This document shows positions 27,201 to 33,611 of a stretch of DNA of 64,000 nt, in pieces. Source of the stretch: Lentisalinibacter orientalis (lineage in GTDB: Bacteria; Pseudomonadota; Gammaproteobacteria; Steroidobacterales; Woeseiaceae); contig NZ_JAPDRJ010000001.1 in assembly GCF_040706535.1 (NCBI RefSeq), positions 558,001-622,000 of the forward strand, written 5' to 3'. The notes under the pieces were generated by a model. The model saw only the letters and a list, made by a program, of their open reading frames with translations, ran no database searches and was not told where the DNA came from. The position numbers and the translations under genes are program-made. Position 1 is the first letter of the stretch. The number at the start of each line of letters is the position of its first letter.

Positions 27201-27486
27201 GACGCCGCCCGCCGGCCGCTACGCGGTGCTGGTCCACGGCTTCGAGACCGACCAGGTGGCGGGCGGGCCCGGCGCGAACTACCAGCTGTTCGCCTGGGCG
27301 TTCGGCCTGGTGGACGACGCCGGCAACATGACCGTGTCGGCGCCCTCCAGCGTCACCGCCGGCAGCACCGAGACTCTGCAGGTTACCTGGTCCGGACTGG
27401 CCGCCGACCGGCGCTATCTCGGCGCCATCTCGCACGTGACGCCGAGCGGGCTGACGGCGCTCACTATTGTGAATATCCGGAATTGA
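24286..27486 (+). CDS. Secreted subtilisin-like serine protease (S8) with PA domain
   Basis: A 1066-residue protease with a GTG start and a signal peptide (LTWLLLTLLCLGTTAEA). An inhibitor-I9-like propeptide follows (YIVQLRRPGAAEHYAKAAAP through YGFSGFAAALTPAQ, about 60-150). The S8 catalytic triad is Asp196 (VIGVIDSG), His299 (DGHGTH) and Ser648 (SGTSMSTPHVAG). A protease-associated domain is inserted at about 495-590 (CSFETKIRNVEDAGAIGALVFNN). After the catalytic domain come a fibronectin-III-like module (about 760-860) and a beta-rich C-terminal prepeptidase-like domain (DDLDLYVYYCPN). It is most likely a secreted scavenging protease. The last codons lie inside a 23-bp tandem repeat. Confidence 0.94.
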   Translation: MNRNLHPAWLPLTWLLLTLLCLGTTAEAASLRHAEGAAGSLVLADEIGTGADGRKVYIVQLRRPGAAEHYAKAAAPGRPASMKVMQSTGFSRESATVKSWVAGSDAAQTSLLAKAAPGTRTVYDYRYGFSGFAAALTPAQADRLRHLPEVAGVWEDEIRPLATNETPSFLGLFDGTDGLTGALGLEGEGVVIGVIDSGITPDHPSLKDTREADKPRLCRTSFADTFLGLWLCRRFEVRDDVQLFDPPEDWNGICQSGEEFAETVCNNKLIGARFFVDGARESGDLDPGEFLSPRDADGHGTHIATIAAGNPVTASVAGTELARIRGMAPKARVAVYKACWLRPGDTRASCNTSDLARAVDAAVADGVDVINYSVGNSLATVSGPDDIALLAAAKAGIFTAVAAGNEGPGLRTIGSPGSSPWVTTVAASSRPGVNFSEAMEVISPPSLAGKYASREASFTPQLEDTGSVEEELVIVDDDSLATDTGDDSGTTYDACQAPVNGDELADRIALLARGGCSFETKIRNVEDAGAIGALVFNNAGEPFVMTGTADSVDIPAVMIGQADGRLLFDAMNVDEEIVDVRLAAGLFLTETQAGNIMAGFSSRGPASGAPDILKPDLTAPGVSILAGFTPDAANAEQGEFFGYLSGTSMSTPHVAGVAALLLEANPGWSPAALRSAMMTSAYQDVVQQDGETPANPFDFGAGHLQPNAAGKAGLLFDAGADDYDAFGCGLEEPIPDPSRCDELAAAGRSFDATQFNQASIAIEQLTGRRTITRTVTATGDAAGTWQVQIEPPPGTVVSVSPATLSLNPGETATYTVEMEFIGTGLDLWYFGAITWRAGETAVRTPLAIRPVSLSAPEEVRDAGGSGTLGFDVDFGYTGSYRAGVHGLNEALVIDGFVDNDPSKTFTFRDGNGVTTHVIDVPANQAYLRFALFDEATDGNDDLDLYVYYCPNDICTRIGESGSETSAEEFSLVTPPAGRYAVLVHGFETDQVAGGPGANYQLFAWAFGLVDDAGNMTVSAPSSVTAGSTETLQVTWSGLAADRRYLGAISHVTPSGLTALTIVNIRN

Positions 27487-27563
27487 CCGGAGTCAATATC
27501 CGGAACTGACCGAAGTGAATATCCGGAACTGACCGGGGTGAATATCCGGCGCTGACCGGAGTC
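27472..27563. repeat. Four 23-bp tandem repeats between convergent genes
   Basis: Units of 23 bases start at 27472, 27495, 27518 and 27541. All begin AATATCCGG and contain CTGACCG (or TTGACCG) followed by G/A-rich GTG or GTC. The array begins in the final codons of the subtilase gene and ends at the stop codon of the tag gene, so it fills the convergent gap completely. There are no spacers, so it is not a CRISPR array. Confidence 0.85.
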
Positions 27564-28149
27564 ACTGCGCCAGCTGCGCGCACTCGGCGTGACGGAAGCA
27601 GCCGGTCACGTGGTCGTTCACCATGCCGGTCGCCTGCATGTGGGCATAGACGATGGTGGAGCCGACGAAACGGAAGCCCCGCCGTTTCAGGTCTTTCGAC
27701 AGCGCATCCGACTCCGGCGAGGTGGCCGGCACCTCGGCGTCGCTCTGCCAGCGGTTCTGCTTCGGCGTGCCGTCCACGAAGCTCCAGATGTAATTGCAGA
27801 AGCCGTCGAACTCCTCCTGCACGGTCAGGAAGGCCCGGGCGTTGGTCACGGCCGAGCGCACCTTCAGGCGGTTGCGGATCACCGAAGGGTCGGCCAGGAT
27901 CTTCGCGATCCTCGCCTCGCCGAAACGGGCGACCTTCTGCGGGTCGAAATCCGCGAAGGCGCGGCGATAACCCTCCCGCTTGTTCAGCACCGTGGACCAG
28001 GAGAGCCCCGCCTGGGCGCCCTCCAGCACCAGGAACTCGAACTGGCGCCGGTCGTCGCGCACGGGCACGCCCCACTCGGTATCGTGATAATCGACGTAGG
28101 CCTGGTTCACGCCCAGTGACCAGGCGCAGCGCACCGGATCCTCGCTCAT
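27562..28149 (-). CDS. tag: DNA-3-methyladenine glycosylase I
   Basis: A 195-residue base-excision enzyme that removes 3-methyladenine. Family motifs are visible: CAWSLGVNQAYVDYHDTEWGVP at the N-terminus (with the zinc Cys), FEFLVLEGAQAGLSWSTVLNKR (the HhH region), and the C-terminal zinc ligands in VGSTIVYAHMQATGMVNDHVTGC and the adjoining His. The start ATG at 28149 is followed by the typical short leader. It runs convergently toward the subtilase and stops inside the last unit of the tandem repeat. Confidence 0.94.
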   Translation of the reverse strand: MSEDPVRCAWSLGVNQAYVDYHDTEWGVPVRDDRRQFEFLVLEGAQAGLSWSTVLNKREGYRRAFADFDPQKVARFGEARIAKILADPSVIRNRLKVRSAVTNARAFLTVQEEFDGFCNYIWSFVDGTPKQNRWQSDAEVPATSPESDALSKDLKRRGFRFVGSTIVYAHMQATGMVNDHVTGCFRHAECAQLAQ

Positions 28150-28235
28150 CGGCTCATCCCCCCGCTGTCGGCAGTAGACGGATTGTCGCTCCCCGAGGGG
28201 CAGGCCGGCCAGCGGCGAATCGGTCCGCCGAGACG

Positions 28236-28265
28236 AAAAAAGGCCCGCGGCCGGAGCCGCGAGCC
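28236..28265 (-). terminator. Rho-independent terminator after the HvfA-like gene
   Basis: Read on the minus strand, GGCTCGCGGC pairs with GCCGCGGGCC over a 4-base loop and is followed by six T. It lies 33 bases after the stop and ends the transcript before tag. Confidence 0.88.
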
Positions 28266-28298
28266 TTCTTCCGTGAGTCGACGGATGCGGTCAGGCGA

Positions 28299-28691
28299 TC
28301 AGACGGAACCGCCGCACTTGCCCTCGCCACAAGAGCCTTCGCCGCCCTTGTCGCCGCCGCAGGAGCCCTCGCCGCCCTTGTCACCGCCGCATTTGCCTTC
28401 GCCGCAAGCGCCTTCACCGCCCTTGTCTTCCTTGTCGCCGCCGCACTTGCCCTCGCCGCAGGAGCCTTCGCCGCCCTTGTCTTCCTTGTCGCCGCCGCAC
28501 TTGCCTTCGCCGCAGCCGCCTTCGCCGTGACCGCCGGTGGCCTCGTAACCGCTGGACAGGGACGTCATCTCGAACGGGCTGCCGGCGCCCTGGTCACTCT
28601 GGGCCTGGGCCACGCCCACGGCGCCGAAAGTCGCGGCGAGTGCCGCACCGACCGCAATAGCAATTGGCTTTTTCACGTGCTTGTCATTCAT
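28299..28691 (-). CDS. HvfA-like Cys-repeat RiPP metallophore precursor
   Basis: A 130-residue protein with a signal peptide (VKKPIAIAVGAALAATFG, cleavage after AQA near residue 30). The C-terminal half is almost entirely Gly, Lys, Glu, Asp and Cys. Nine cysteines lie at 60, 65, 78, 83, 96, 101, 111, 121 and 126. The motif EGKCG occurs four times (62-66, 80-84, 98-102, 123-127), mostly with an 18-residue period. EGKCG repeats are the hallmark of HvfA-type precursors, in which a DUF692 (MNIO) enzyme with a DUF2063 partner converts cysteines to copper-binding oxazolone/thioamide groups. Those partner genes are not in the window. A strong ribosome site (AGGAGAGAG) precedes the ATG. It follows a sigma/anti-sigma pair after 128 bases. 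Confidence 0.82.
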   Translation of the reverse strand: MNDKHVKKPIAIAVGAALAATFGAVGVAQAQSDQGAGSPFEMTSLSSGYEATGGHGEGGCGEGKCGGDKEDKGGEGSCGEGKCGGDKEDKGGEGACGEGKCGGDKGGEGSCGGDKGGEGSCGEGKCGGSV

Positions 28692-28819
28692 GATCTCTCT
28701 CCTCGCTGTTGTACAGGCCCTTACCGGGCCGTTGATTCCCTGGAGGCGGCGCAGCCGCCCCGGCAGGATGAAAACCTCTTGTCGATTGACCGGATCTGCC
28801 ACCGGCGGATCGGGCAGAC

Positions 28820-29584
28820 TCAAATCTGCCAGTCCACGGCGTTGCGGATATTCTCCGTCACATCGTCCACCGACTGGCCCTTCTCCCCGACGACGGCGAT
28901 GCTGCCGTCGCCGACCGGCAGTATGACGCCGTGGAAACCGTCCCCCTCGAGCGGCACGGGCGCAGCCAGCTTCTCGCCGGCCATCAGCAGCAGCGTGACC
29001 GGCCCGTCCGCGCCCTGGACCACCAGGTGCGGGACGTCGCGCCCGTTGATCGGACAGGTCTTAGCGTAGGTCACCAGCCCCACCCGACCGGCGTCAAGCC
29101 GGGACACGGCGGGTGCCAGCACCCGGCTGAGGTCGTTGCCCGCCACCGCCTCGTCCGTGACGACGCGGGAATACGGTTCGTGCTCCATGTGCGCGATCAC
29201 CTCGGCGGCGAGCGCGGAGGCATCGAGCTCCTGCGGACTGCTGCCGAACTGCAGCACCAGGGTGACGGCCAGCGCCAGCGCGGCGGCCACGCCGGCCCAG
29301 GCGGGCAGCCCGCGCCAGCGGGCACCGCGCCCACGCCGGCGCCCGTCCAGGGAGACCACCTTGTCGCCCCGGCCGCCGTCTTCGCCGTCATGACCGTCTG
29401 CCGGCAGATCGATGGGGAAATCCGGCACGTCGACGGCGAGGGCCGCCGCGAGGCGCCGCTCGAACACGGCGGCGTCTGCAGCGTAGCGGGCGCAGTCAGG
29501 GCACGCGGCGGCGTGGGCGGACCGGCCGGGGAAATCCGCCCCGGGGTCGCCGTCGAGCCGCTCTCTGAATTCTTCACACCGCAT
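28820..29584 (-). CDS. Membrane zinc-finger anti-sigma factor (DUF3379-like)
   Basis: A 254-residue protein. The N-terminal cytoplasmic part has the zinc anti-sigma pattern His-x3-Cys-x2-Cys (HAAACPDC, about 24-31). A charged linker leads to one transmembrane segment near 94-112 (AWAGVAAALALAVTLVLQF). The periplasmic domain contains ALAAEVIAHMEHEP, a lone Cys in YAKTCPINGRDVPHLVV and GPVTLLLMAG, which match DUF3379. It starts five bases after the sigma gene. It should hold the sigma factor inactive until an envelope or metal signal reaches the periplasmic domain; the signal itself is not known. Confidence 0.86.
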   Translation of the reverse strand: MRCEEFRERLDGDPGADFPGRSAHAAACPDCARYAADAAVFERRLAAALAVDVPDFPIDLPADGHDGEDGGRGDKVVSLDGRRRGRGARWRGLPAWAGVAAALALAVTLVLQFGSSPQELDASALAAEVIAHMEHEPYSRVVTDEAVAGNDLSRVLAPAVSRLDAGRVGLVTYAKTCPINGRDVPHLVVQGADGPVTLLLMAGEKLAAPVPLEGDGFHGVILPVGDGSIAVVGEKGQSVDDVTENIRNAVDWQI

Positions 29585-29589
29585 GGTCT

Positions 29590-30114
29590 TTACTCGTCGG
29601 AATCCGGCCCATCGGCCGCGAATCTCTCCTTGAGCTGGTTGCGTGCCCGGTGCAGCCGGGTGAGCACGGTGGCCTGCTTCAGCTCCATCACCTCGGCGAT
29701 CTCGCCGGTCGTGTAGCCCATCAGTACCTGCAGCACCAGCGGCTCCCGGTACTCATCGGGGAGTTCCAGCAGCTGTGCCCGCAGATCCTCCACATCGGTA
29801 TCGTGCGAGTCCGCGAGCATGCCTTCTTCCCTGCCCCCGAGATCGTCCACGTCCACCGTCTCCAGCCGTTTCCTCTCGAACTGCCGCGCGTTTTCGCGCC
29901 TCACTATGGTCAGCAGCCACTGCTTTGCCGCACCGTCGTCGCGCAGGCTGTCCAGGTTGCGCCAGGCTCTCACCATCGCCTCCTGCACCACGTCCTCCGC
30001 CAGTGCCCCGTCCCGGCTGAGCCAGAACGCGTAGCGGAACATGTCCCGGCGGAGTTCGCCCACCAGCCGCTCGAAGCGGTGGCGGCGCCGGCTGTCTTCT
30101 GATGTTCCCGTCAT
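29590..30114 (-). CDS. ECF RNA polymerase sigma factor linked to the HvfA-like gene
   Basis: A 174-residue sigma factor. Region 2 contains YAFWLSRDGALAEDVVQEAMVRAWRNL, with the usual DxVQExMxRAW core, and region 4 contains ELPDEYREPLVLQVLMGYT and the recognition helix GEIAEVMELKQATVLTRLHRAR. The start at 30112-30114 is preferred over an upstream in-frame ATG at 30249 because the extra residues are not conserved-looking. Sigma, DUF3379 anti-sigma and an EGKCG precursor in this order recur with HvfA-type loci, so the likely regulon is metal or redox stress. It diverges from hemB. Confidence 0.9.
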   Translation of the reverse strand: MTGTSEDSRRRHRFERLVGELRRDMFRYAFWLSRDGALAEDVVQEAMVRAWRNLDSLRDDGAAKQWLLTIVRRENARQFERKRLETVDVDDLGGREEGMLADSHDTDVEDLRAQLLELPDEYREPLVLQVLMGYTTGEIAEVMELKQATVLTRLHRARNQLKERFAADGPDSDE

Positions 30115-30227
30115 GGATAGAGACCTGCGGTCCTCGGCATTTATTTCACCGCTCCCCGCGCCGTCCTTGGACACGAAAACCGAATCGGGGGAGAATCCGT
30201 TTTTTCCCGAGTGACCCGAGAGTAAAT

Positions 30228-31238
30228 ATGAGCAGCCGCCCGGACACAAGGTTCCCCGCCACCCGACTCCGCCGCACCCGCCGCACCGGCTGGGTGCGCT
30301 CGCTGGTGGCCGAGAACCGGCTCGCGCCGAGCGACTTCATCTATCCGGTGTTCGTACTCGAGGGCGAGGGCCGCCGCGAGACCGTGCCCTCCATGCCGGG
30401 CATCGAGCGTCGCTCCGTCGACCTGCTGCTGGAGCACCTCTCCGTGGTGCACGCGCTGGGCATCCCGATGGTGGCGCTGTTCCCCATCATCGACCCGGCG
30501 GCCAAGACACCGGACGGCGCGGTCTGCGCCGACCCGGACGGCCTCGCCCAGCAGGCGGTGCGGGCCATCAAGGCGCGCTACCCGGACCTCGGCGTCATGA
30601 CCGACGTGGCTCTGGACCCCTACACCACCCACGGCCAGGACGGCATCATCGACGACACCGGCTACGTGCTGAACGACGAGACCGTCGACATGCTGGTGCG
30701 CCAGGCCGTCTCCCACGCCGAGGCCGGCGCGGACGTCGTGGCGCCGTCGGACATGATGGACGGACGCATCGGCGCCATCCGTACGGCGCTGGAGGAAGGC
30801 GGCCACGTGCACACCATGATCCTCGCCTACGCGGCCAAGTACGCGTCAAGCTTCTACGGACCGTTCCGCGACGCCGTCCGCTCGGCGGGCAACCTCGGCG
30901 GCGGCGGCAAACACAGCTACCAGATGGACCCGGCCAACAGCGACGAGGCCCTGCGCGAGGTGGGCATGGACATCGCCGAGGGCGCCGACATGGTGATGGT
31001 CAAGCCGGGGCTGCCGTATCTCGACATCATCCGCCGGGTACACGACGAATACGGCGTTCCCACCATGGCCTATCAGGTGAGCGGCGAGTACGCCATGCTG
31101 AAGGCGGCAGCCGCCAACGGCTGGCTGGACGAGCGCGAGACGGTCATGGAAGCCCTGCTGTCGATAAAGCGGGCCGGCGCCAGCGCCATCCTCACCTATT
31201 TCGCGCCGGACGCGGCGCGCTGGCTGGCCGACGGCTGA
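30228..31238 (+). CDS. hemB: Delta-aminolevulinic acid dehydratase (porphobilinogen synthase)
   Basis: A 336-residue enzyme that condenses two aminolevulinates to porphobilinogen. The Schiff-base lysines lie in ILAYAAKYASSFYGPFRDA and MVMVKPGLPYLD. The metal-site region reads DVALDPYTTHGQDGIID, so the Cys triad of zinc-dependent HemB is absent. This marks the Mg-dependent class known from Pseudomonas. The ATG at 30228 fits the family start; an ATG at 30102 in the same frame overlaps the divergent sigma gene and is rejected. Its promoter must lie in the 113-base spacer. Confidence 0.96.
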   Translation: MSSRPDTRFPATRLRRTRRTGWVRSLVAENRLAPSDFIYPVFVLEGEGRRETVPSMPGIERRSVDLLLEHLSVVHALGIPMVALFPIIDPAAKTPDGAVCADPDGLAQQAVRAIKARYPDLGVMTDVALDPYTTHGQDGIIDDTGYVLNDETVDMLVRQAVSHAEAGADVVAPSDMMDGRIGAIRTALEEGGHVHTMILAYAAKYASSFYGPFRDAVRSAGNLGGGGKHSYQMDPANSDEALREVGMDIAEGADMVMVKPGLPYLDIIRRVHDEYGVPTMAYQVSGEYAMLKAAAANGWLDERETVMEALLSIKRAGASAILTYFAPDAARWLADG

Positions 31239-31292
31239 GCAGGCGATCGATGATCCAATAATCCGCGAAAAAAGCGGGGGGAGAACAGGGAC

Positions 31293-32123
31293 GTGAGCGA
31301 GCAGAACAGGCCGGACCGTTACGGCGTGGTGGGTTATCCCGTCAGCCACAGCCGGTCGCCGATCATCCATCGGGTCTTCGCGCAGCAGACCGGCCAGCAC
31401 CTCACCTACGAGTTGCTGGAAGTCCCACCGGCCGAGCTGGAGAGTGCCATCCGGACCTTCCAGCGCCAGGGCGGGCGCGGGCTGAACATCACCGTGCCCC
31501 ACAAGAGCGAGGCGGTCAGGCTGGCGGACGAGTTGTCCGATGCGGCCCGCATGGCCGGCGCCGTCAACACCCTGAGCATCAGCAGTGACGCCATCCGCGG
31601 CGACAACACCGACGGCGTCGGCCTGGTGCGCGACCTGCGCAAGAACCACCGGGTGGCCATCGAGGGCGCGCGCATACTGATCCTGGGTGCCGGGGGCGCG
31701 ACCCGCGGCATCATGGCGCCGCTGCTGGAGGAAGAGCCCACCACCATCACCCTGGCCAACCGGACGGTGTCCAAGGCGCAGGCCCTGGCGAACCATTTCG
31801 GCAGCATGGGAGCCGTCCAGGCCTGCCGCTTCGACGACATCGTGGAGGACGTCGACTACGACCTGGTGATCAATGCCACCTCGGCCGGACTGCGCGGCGA
31901 GACGCTGCCGTTCCCGGCCGGCATCGTCACGGCGGAGACGGTCTGCTACGACCTCTCCTACGGCACCGGCGACACCCCTTTCACACGCTGGGCGCGGTCC
32001 CGGGGCGCCCGGCGCGCCATCGTCGGCTGGGGCATGCTGGTGGAGCAGGCTGCCGAGTCGTTCTACATCTGGCGCGGCGTCCGGCCGGACACGCGCAGCG
32101 TGCTGAAGCGTCTGCCGCGCTGA
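31293..32123 (+). CDS. aroE: Shikimate 5-dehydrogenase
   Basis: A 276-residue NADP-dependent enzyme of aromatic amino acid synthesis. Motifs are YGVVGYPVSHSRSPIIH at the start, the catalytic Lys and surroundings in GLNITVPHKSEAVRL, Asn/Asp in GDNTDGVGLVRDL, the NADP loop ILGAGGATRGI, and YGTGDTPFTRWARSRG with the closing GWGMLVEQAAESF. The start is GTG at 31293 with GGGGGGAGA upstream. It is 54 bases after hemB, probably in one transcript, and convergent with gor. Confidence 0.95.
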   Translation: MSEQNRPDRYGVVGYPVSHSRSPIIHRVFAQQTGQHLTYELLEVPPAELESAIRTFQRQGGRGLNITVPHKSEAVRLADELSDAARMAGAVNTLSISSDAIRGDNTDGVGLVRDLRKNHRVAIEGARILILGAGGATRGIMAPLLEEEPTTITLANRTVSKAQALANHFGSMGAVQACRFDDIVEDVDYDLVINATSAGLRGETLPFPAGIVTAETVCYDLSYGTGDTPFTRWARSRGARRAIVGWGMLVEQAAESFYIWRGVRPDTRSVLKRLPR

Positions 32124-32126
32124 GAC

Positions 32127-33473
32127 TCAGCGCATGGTGACCAGCTCTTCCGCGCTGGTCGGGTGGATGGCGACGGTATCGTCGAAGTCCTTCTTCTTCG
32201 CCCCCATGCGGATGGCCACCGCGAAGCCCTGCAGCATCTCGTCGGCGCCGTCGCCGAAGATGTGGCAGCCCACGATGCGCTCGTCGTCGCCCACCGTCAC
32301 CAGCTTCATGGAACTCGGCCGCTTGAACTCGCTGAGCGCGTACAGCATGGGATTGAACCGGCTGGTGAAACAGCCGACCTCGTCGCCGTAGCGCTCCAGC
32401 GCCTCGTGCTCGGTCAGCCCGACCGTGCCCATGGGCGGATGGCTGAACACCACCGTGGGAATGTTCGAGTAATCCAGGTGCCGGTCGGTCATGCCGCCGA
32501 ACACCCGGTCGGCCAGCCGGCGGCCGGCGGCGATGGCCACCGGCGTCAGCGCCGCGGCGCCGGTGACGTCGCCGATGGCGTAGATGTTCGGCACGTTGGT
32601 GACCTGGTAGTCGTCCACCGGAATGAAGCCGCGTGCATCCGTCTCCACTCCCGCTGCCGACGGTTCCAGTCCGTCCGTCGCCGGCGCCCGGCCCACGGCC
32701 CAGATCAGGCAGTCGTAGCCGTCGAAGTGACGGCCGTCCTCGCTCAGCAGGCGCAGGCCGTCGTCGGTCTGCTCGAGACCCTTCGGGATGAAGTGGCGCT
32801 CGATGATGATGCCGTCAGCGTCCATCGCCTGCATGACCTCGCTGCGCAGCATCTCGTCGAAGCTCCTGAGCACGCCGTCGTAGCGCACGAACTGGGTCAC
32901 GTCGGCGCCGAGGGAGTTCAGCATGCCGGCGAGTTCCACGCCGATGTAGCCGCTGCCGACGACGGCGACCCGCTCCGGCTTCTCCGCGAGCTCGAAGAAA
33001 CCGTCGGAGGTGATGCCCAGCTCCGCGCCGGGGAGATCGGGCACGATCGGGTAGCCGCCCGTGGCAATCGTGATGTGATCGGCGGTGAAACGCTCGCCGT
33101 CCACCTCCACGGTGTGCTCGTCCACGAACTTCGCGCGGCCGGCGATATGGGTCACGTGGCGCTTGTCGAGGTTGCCCGCGTAGATCTTGTTCAGCCTGGC
33201 CACGTAGGCGTCGCGGGCGGCTTTCAGCCCGGGCCAGTCGTGGCCGTTCACGGCGACGTCGAACCCGTAGTCCTTCGCCTGTTCCACGTGATGGGACATG
33301 GCCGCCGCATACCACATGACCTTCTTCGGCACGCAGCCCACGTTGACGCAGGTGCCGCCCAGGCGACCGCTCTCGACCACCGCCGCCCGTGCGCCGTATT
33401 CCGCAGCGCGCTGCGCGTGGGCCAGTCCGCCGCTGCCGCCGCCTATCGCGATCAGATCGAAGTGGTGTGCCAC
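32127..33473 (-). CDS. gor: Glutathione-disulfide reductase
   Basis: A 448-residue FAD/NADPH disulfide oxidoreductase. FAD-binding IAIGGGSGGLAHA is followed by the redox pair Cys42-x4-Cys47 in GGTCVNVGCVPKK. The NADPH-binding VVGSGYIGVELAGMLNSLGA lies near 175, and the C-terminal dimer domain ends with the active-site VAIHPTSAEELVTMR (His and Glu). It keeps glutathione reduced. The gene is monocistronic, with its start 138 bases from the divergent prlC gene. Confidence 0.95.
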   Translation of the reverse strand: MAHHFDLIAIGGGSGGLAHAQRAAEYGARAAVVESGRLGGTCVNVGCVPKKVMWYAAAMSHHVEQAKDYGFDVAVNGHDWPGLKAARDAYVARLNKIYAGNLDKRHVTHIAGRAKFVDEHTVEVDGERFTADHITIATGGYPIVPDLPGAELGITSDGFFELAEKPERVAVVGSGYIGVELAGMLNSLGADVTQFVRYDGVLRSFDEMLRSEVMQAMDADGIIIERHFIPKGLEQTDDGLRLLSEDGRHFDGYDCLIWAVGRAPATDGLEPSAAGVETDARGFIPVDDYQVTNVPNIYAIGDVTGAAALTPVAIAAGRRLADRVFGGMTDRHLDYSNIPTVVFSHPPMGTVGLTEHEALERYGDEVGCFTSRFNPMLYALSEFKRPSSMKLVTVGDDERIVGCHIFGDGADEMLQGFAVAIRMGAKKKDFDDTVAIHPTSAEELVTMR

Positions 33474-33611
33474 CGTCAGTCTCCGGTTGTCGTCGTCCGT
33501 TCCGTGCTCATTTCCCCGCGCGAAAGCCCGCTATCGGCGCGACTCCCGACGGGACGCGCATGCTAACATGCGGGCCGGTCAGGGAAATGCAAGACCGAGG
33601 TCGGGTTTGCC

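Noticed and set aside
24715..27435. A 906-codon open frame antisense to the subtilase
   Set aside because: Same reason: a shadow of biased third positions, with no motif, and contradicted by the intact S8 protease.
27472..27563. CRISPR array
   Set aside because: The 23-bp units are contiguous with no spacers, and no cas gene is present.
27472..27563. Terminal repeats of an insertion sequence
   Set aside because: No transposase gene or second end nearby; the flanking genes are intact.
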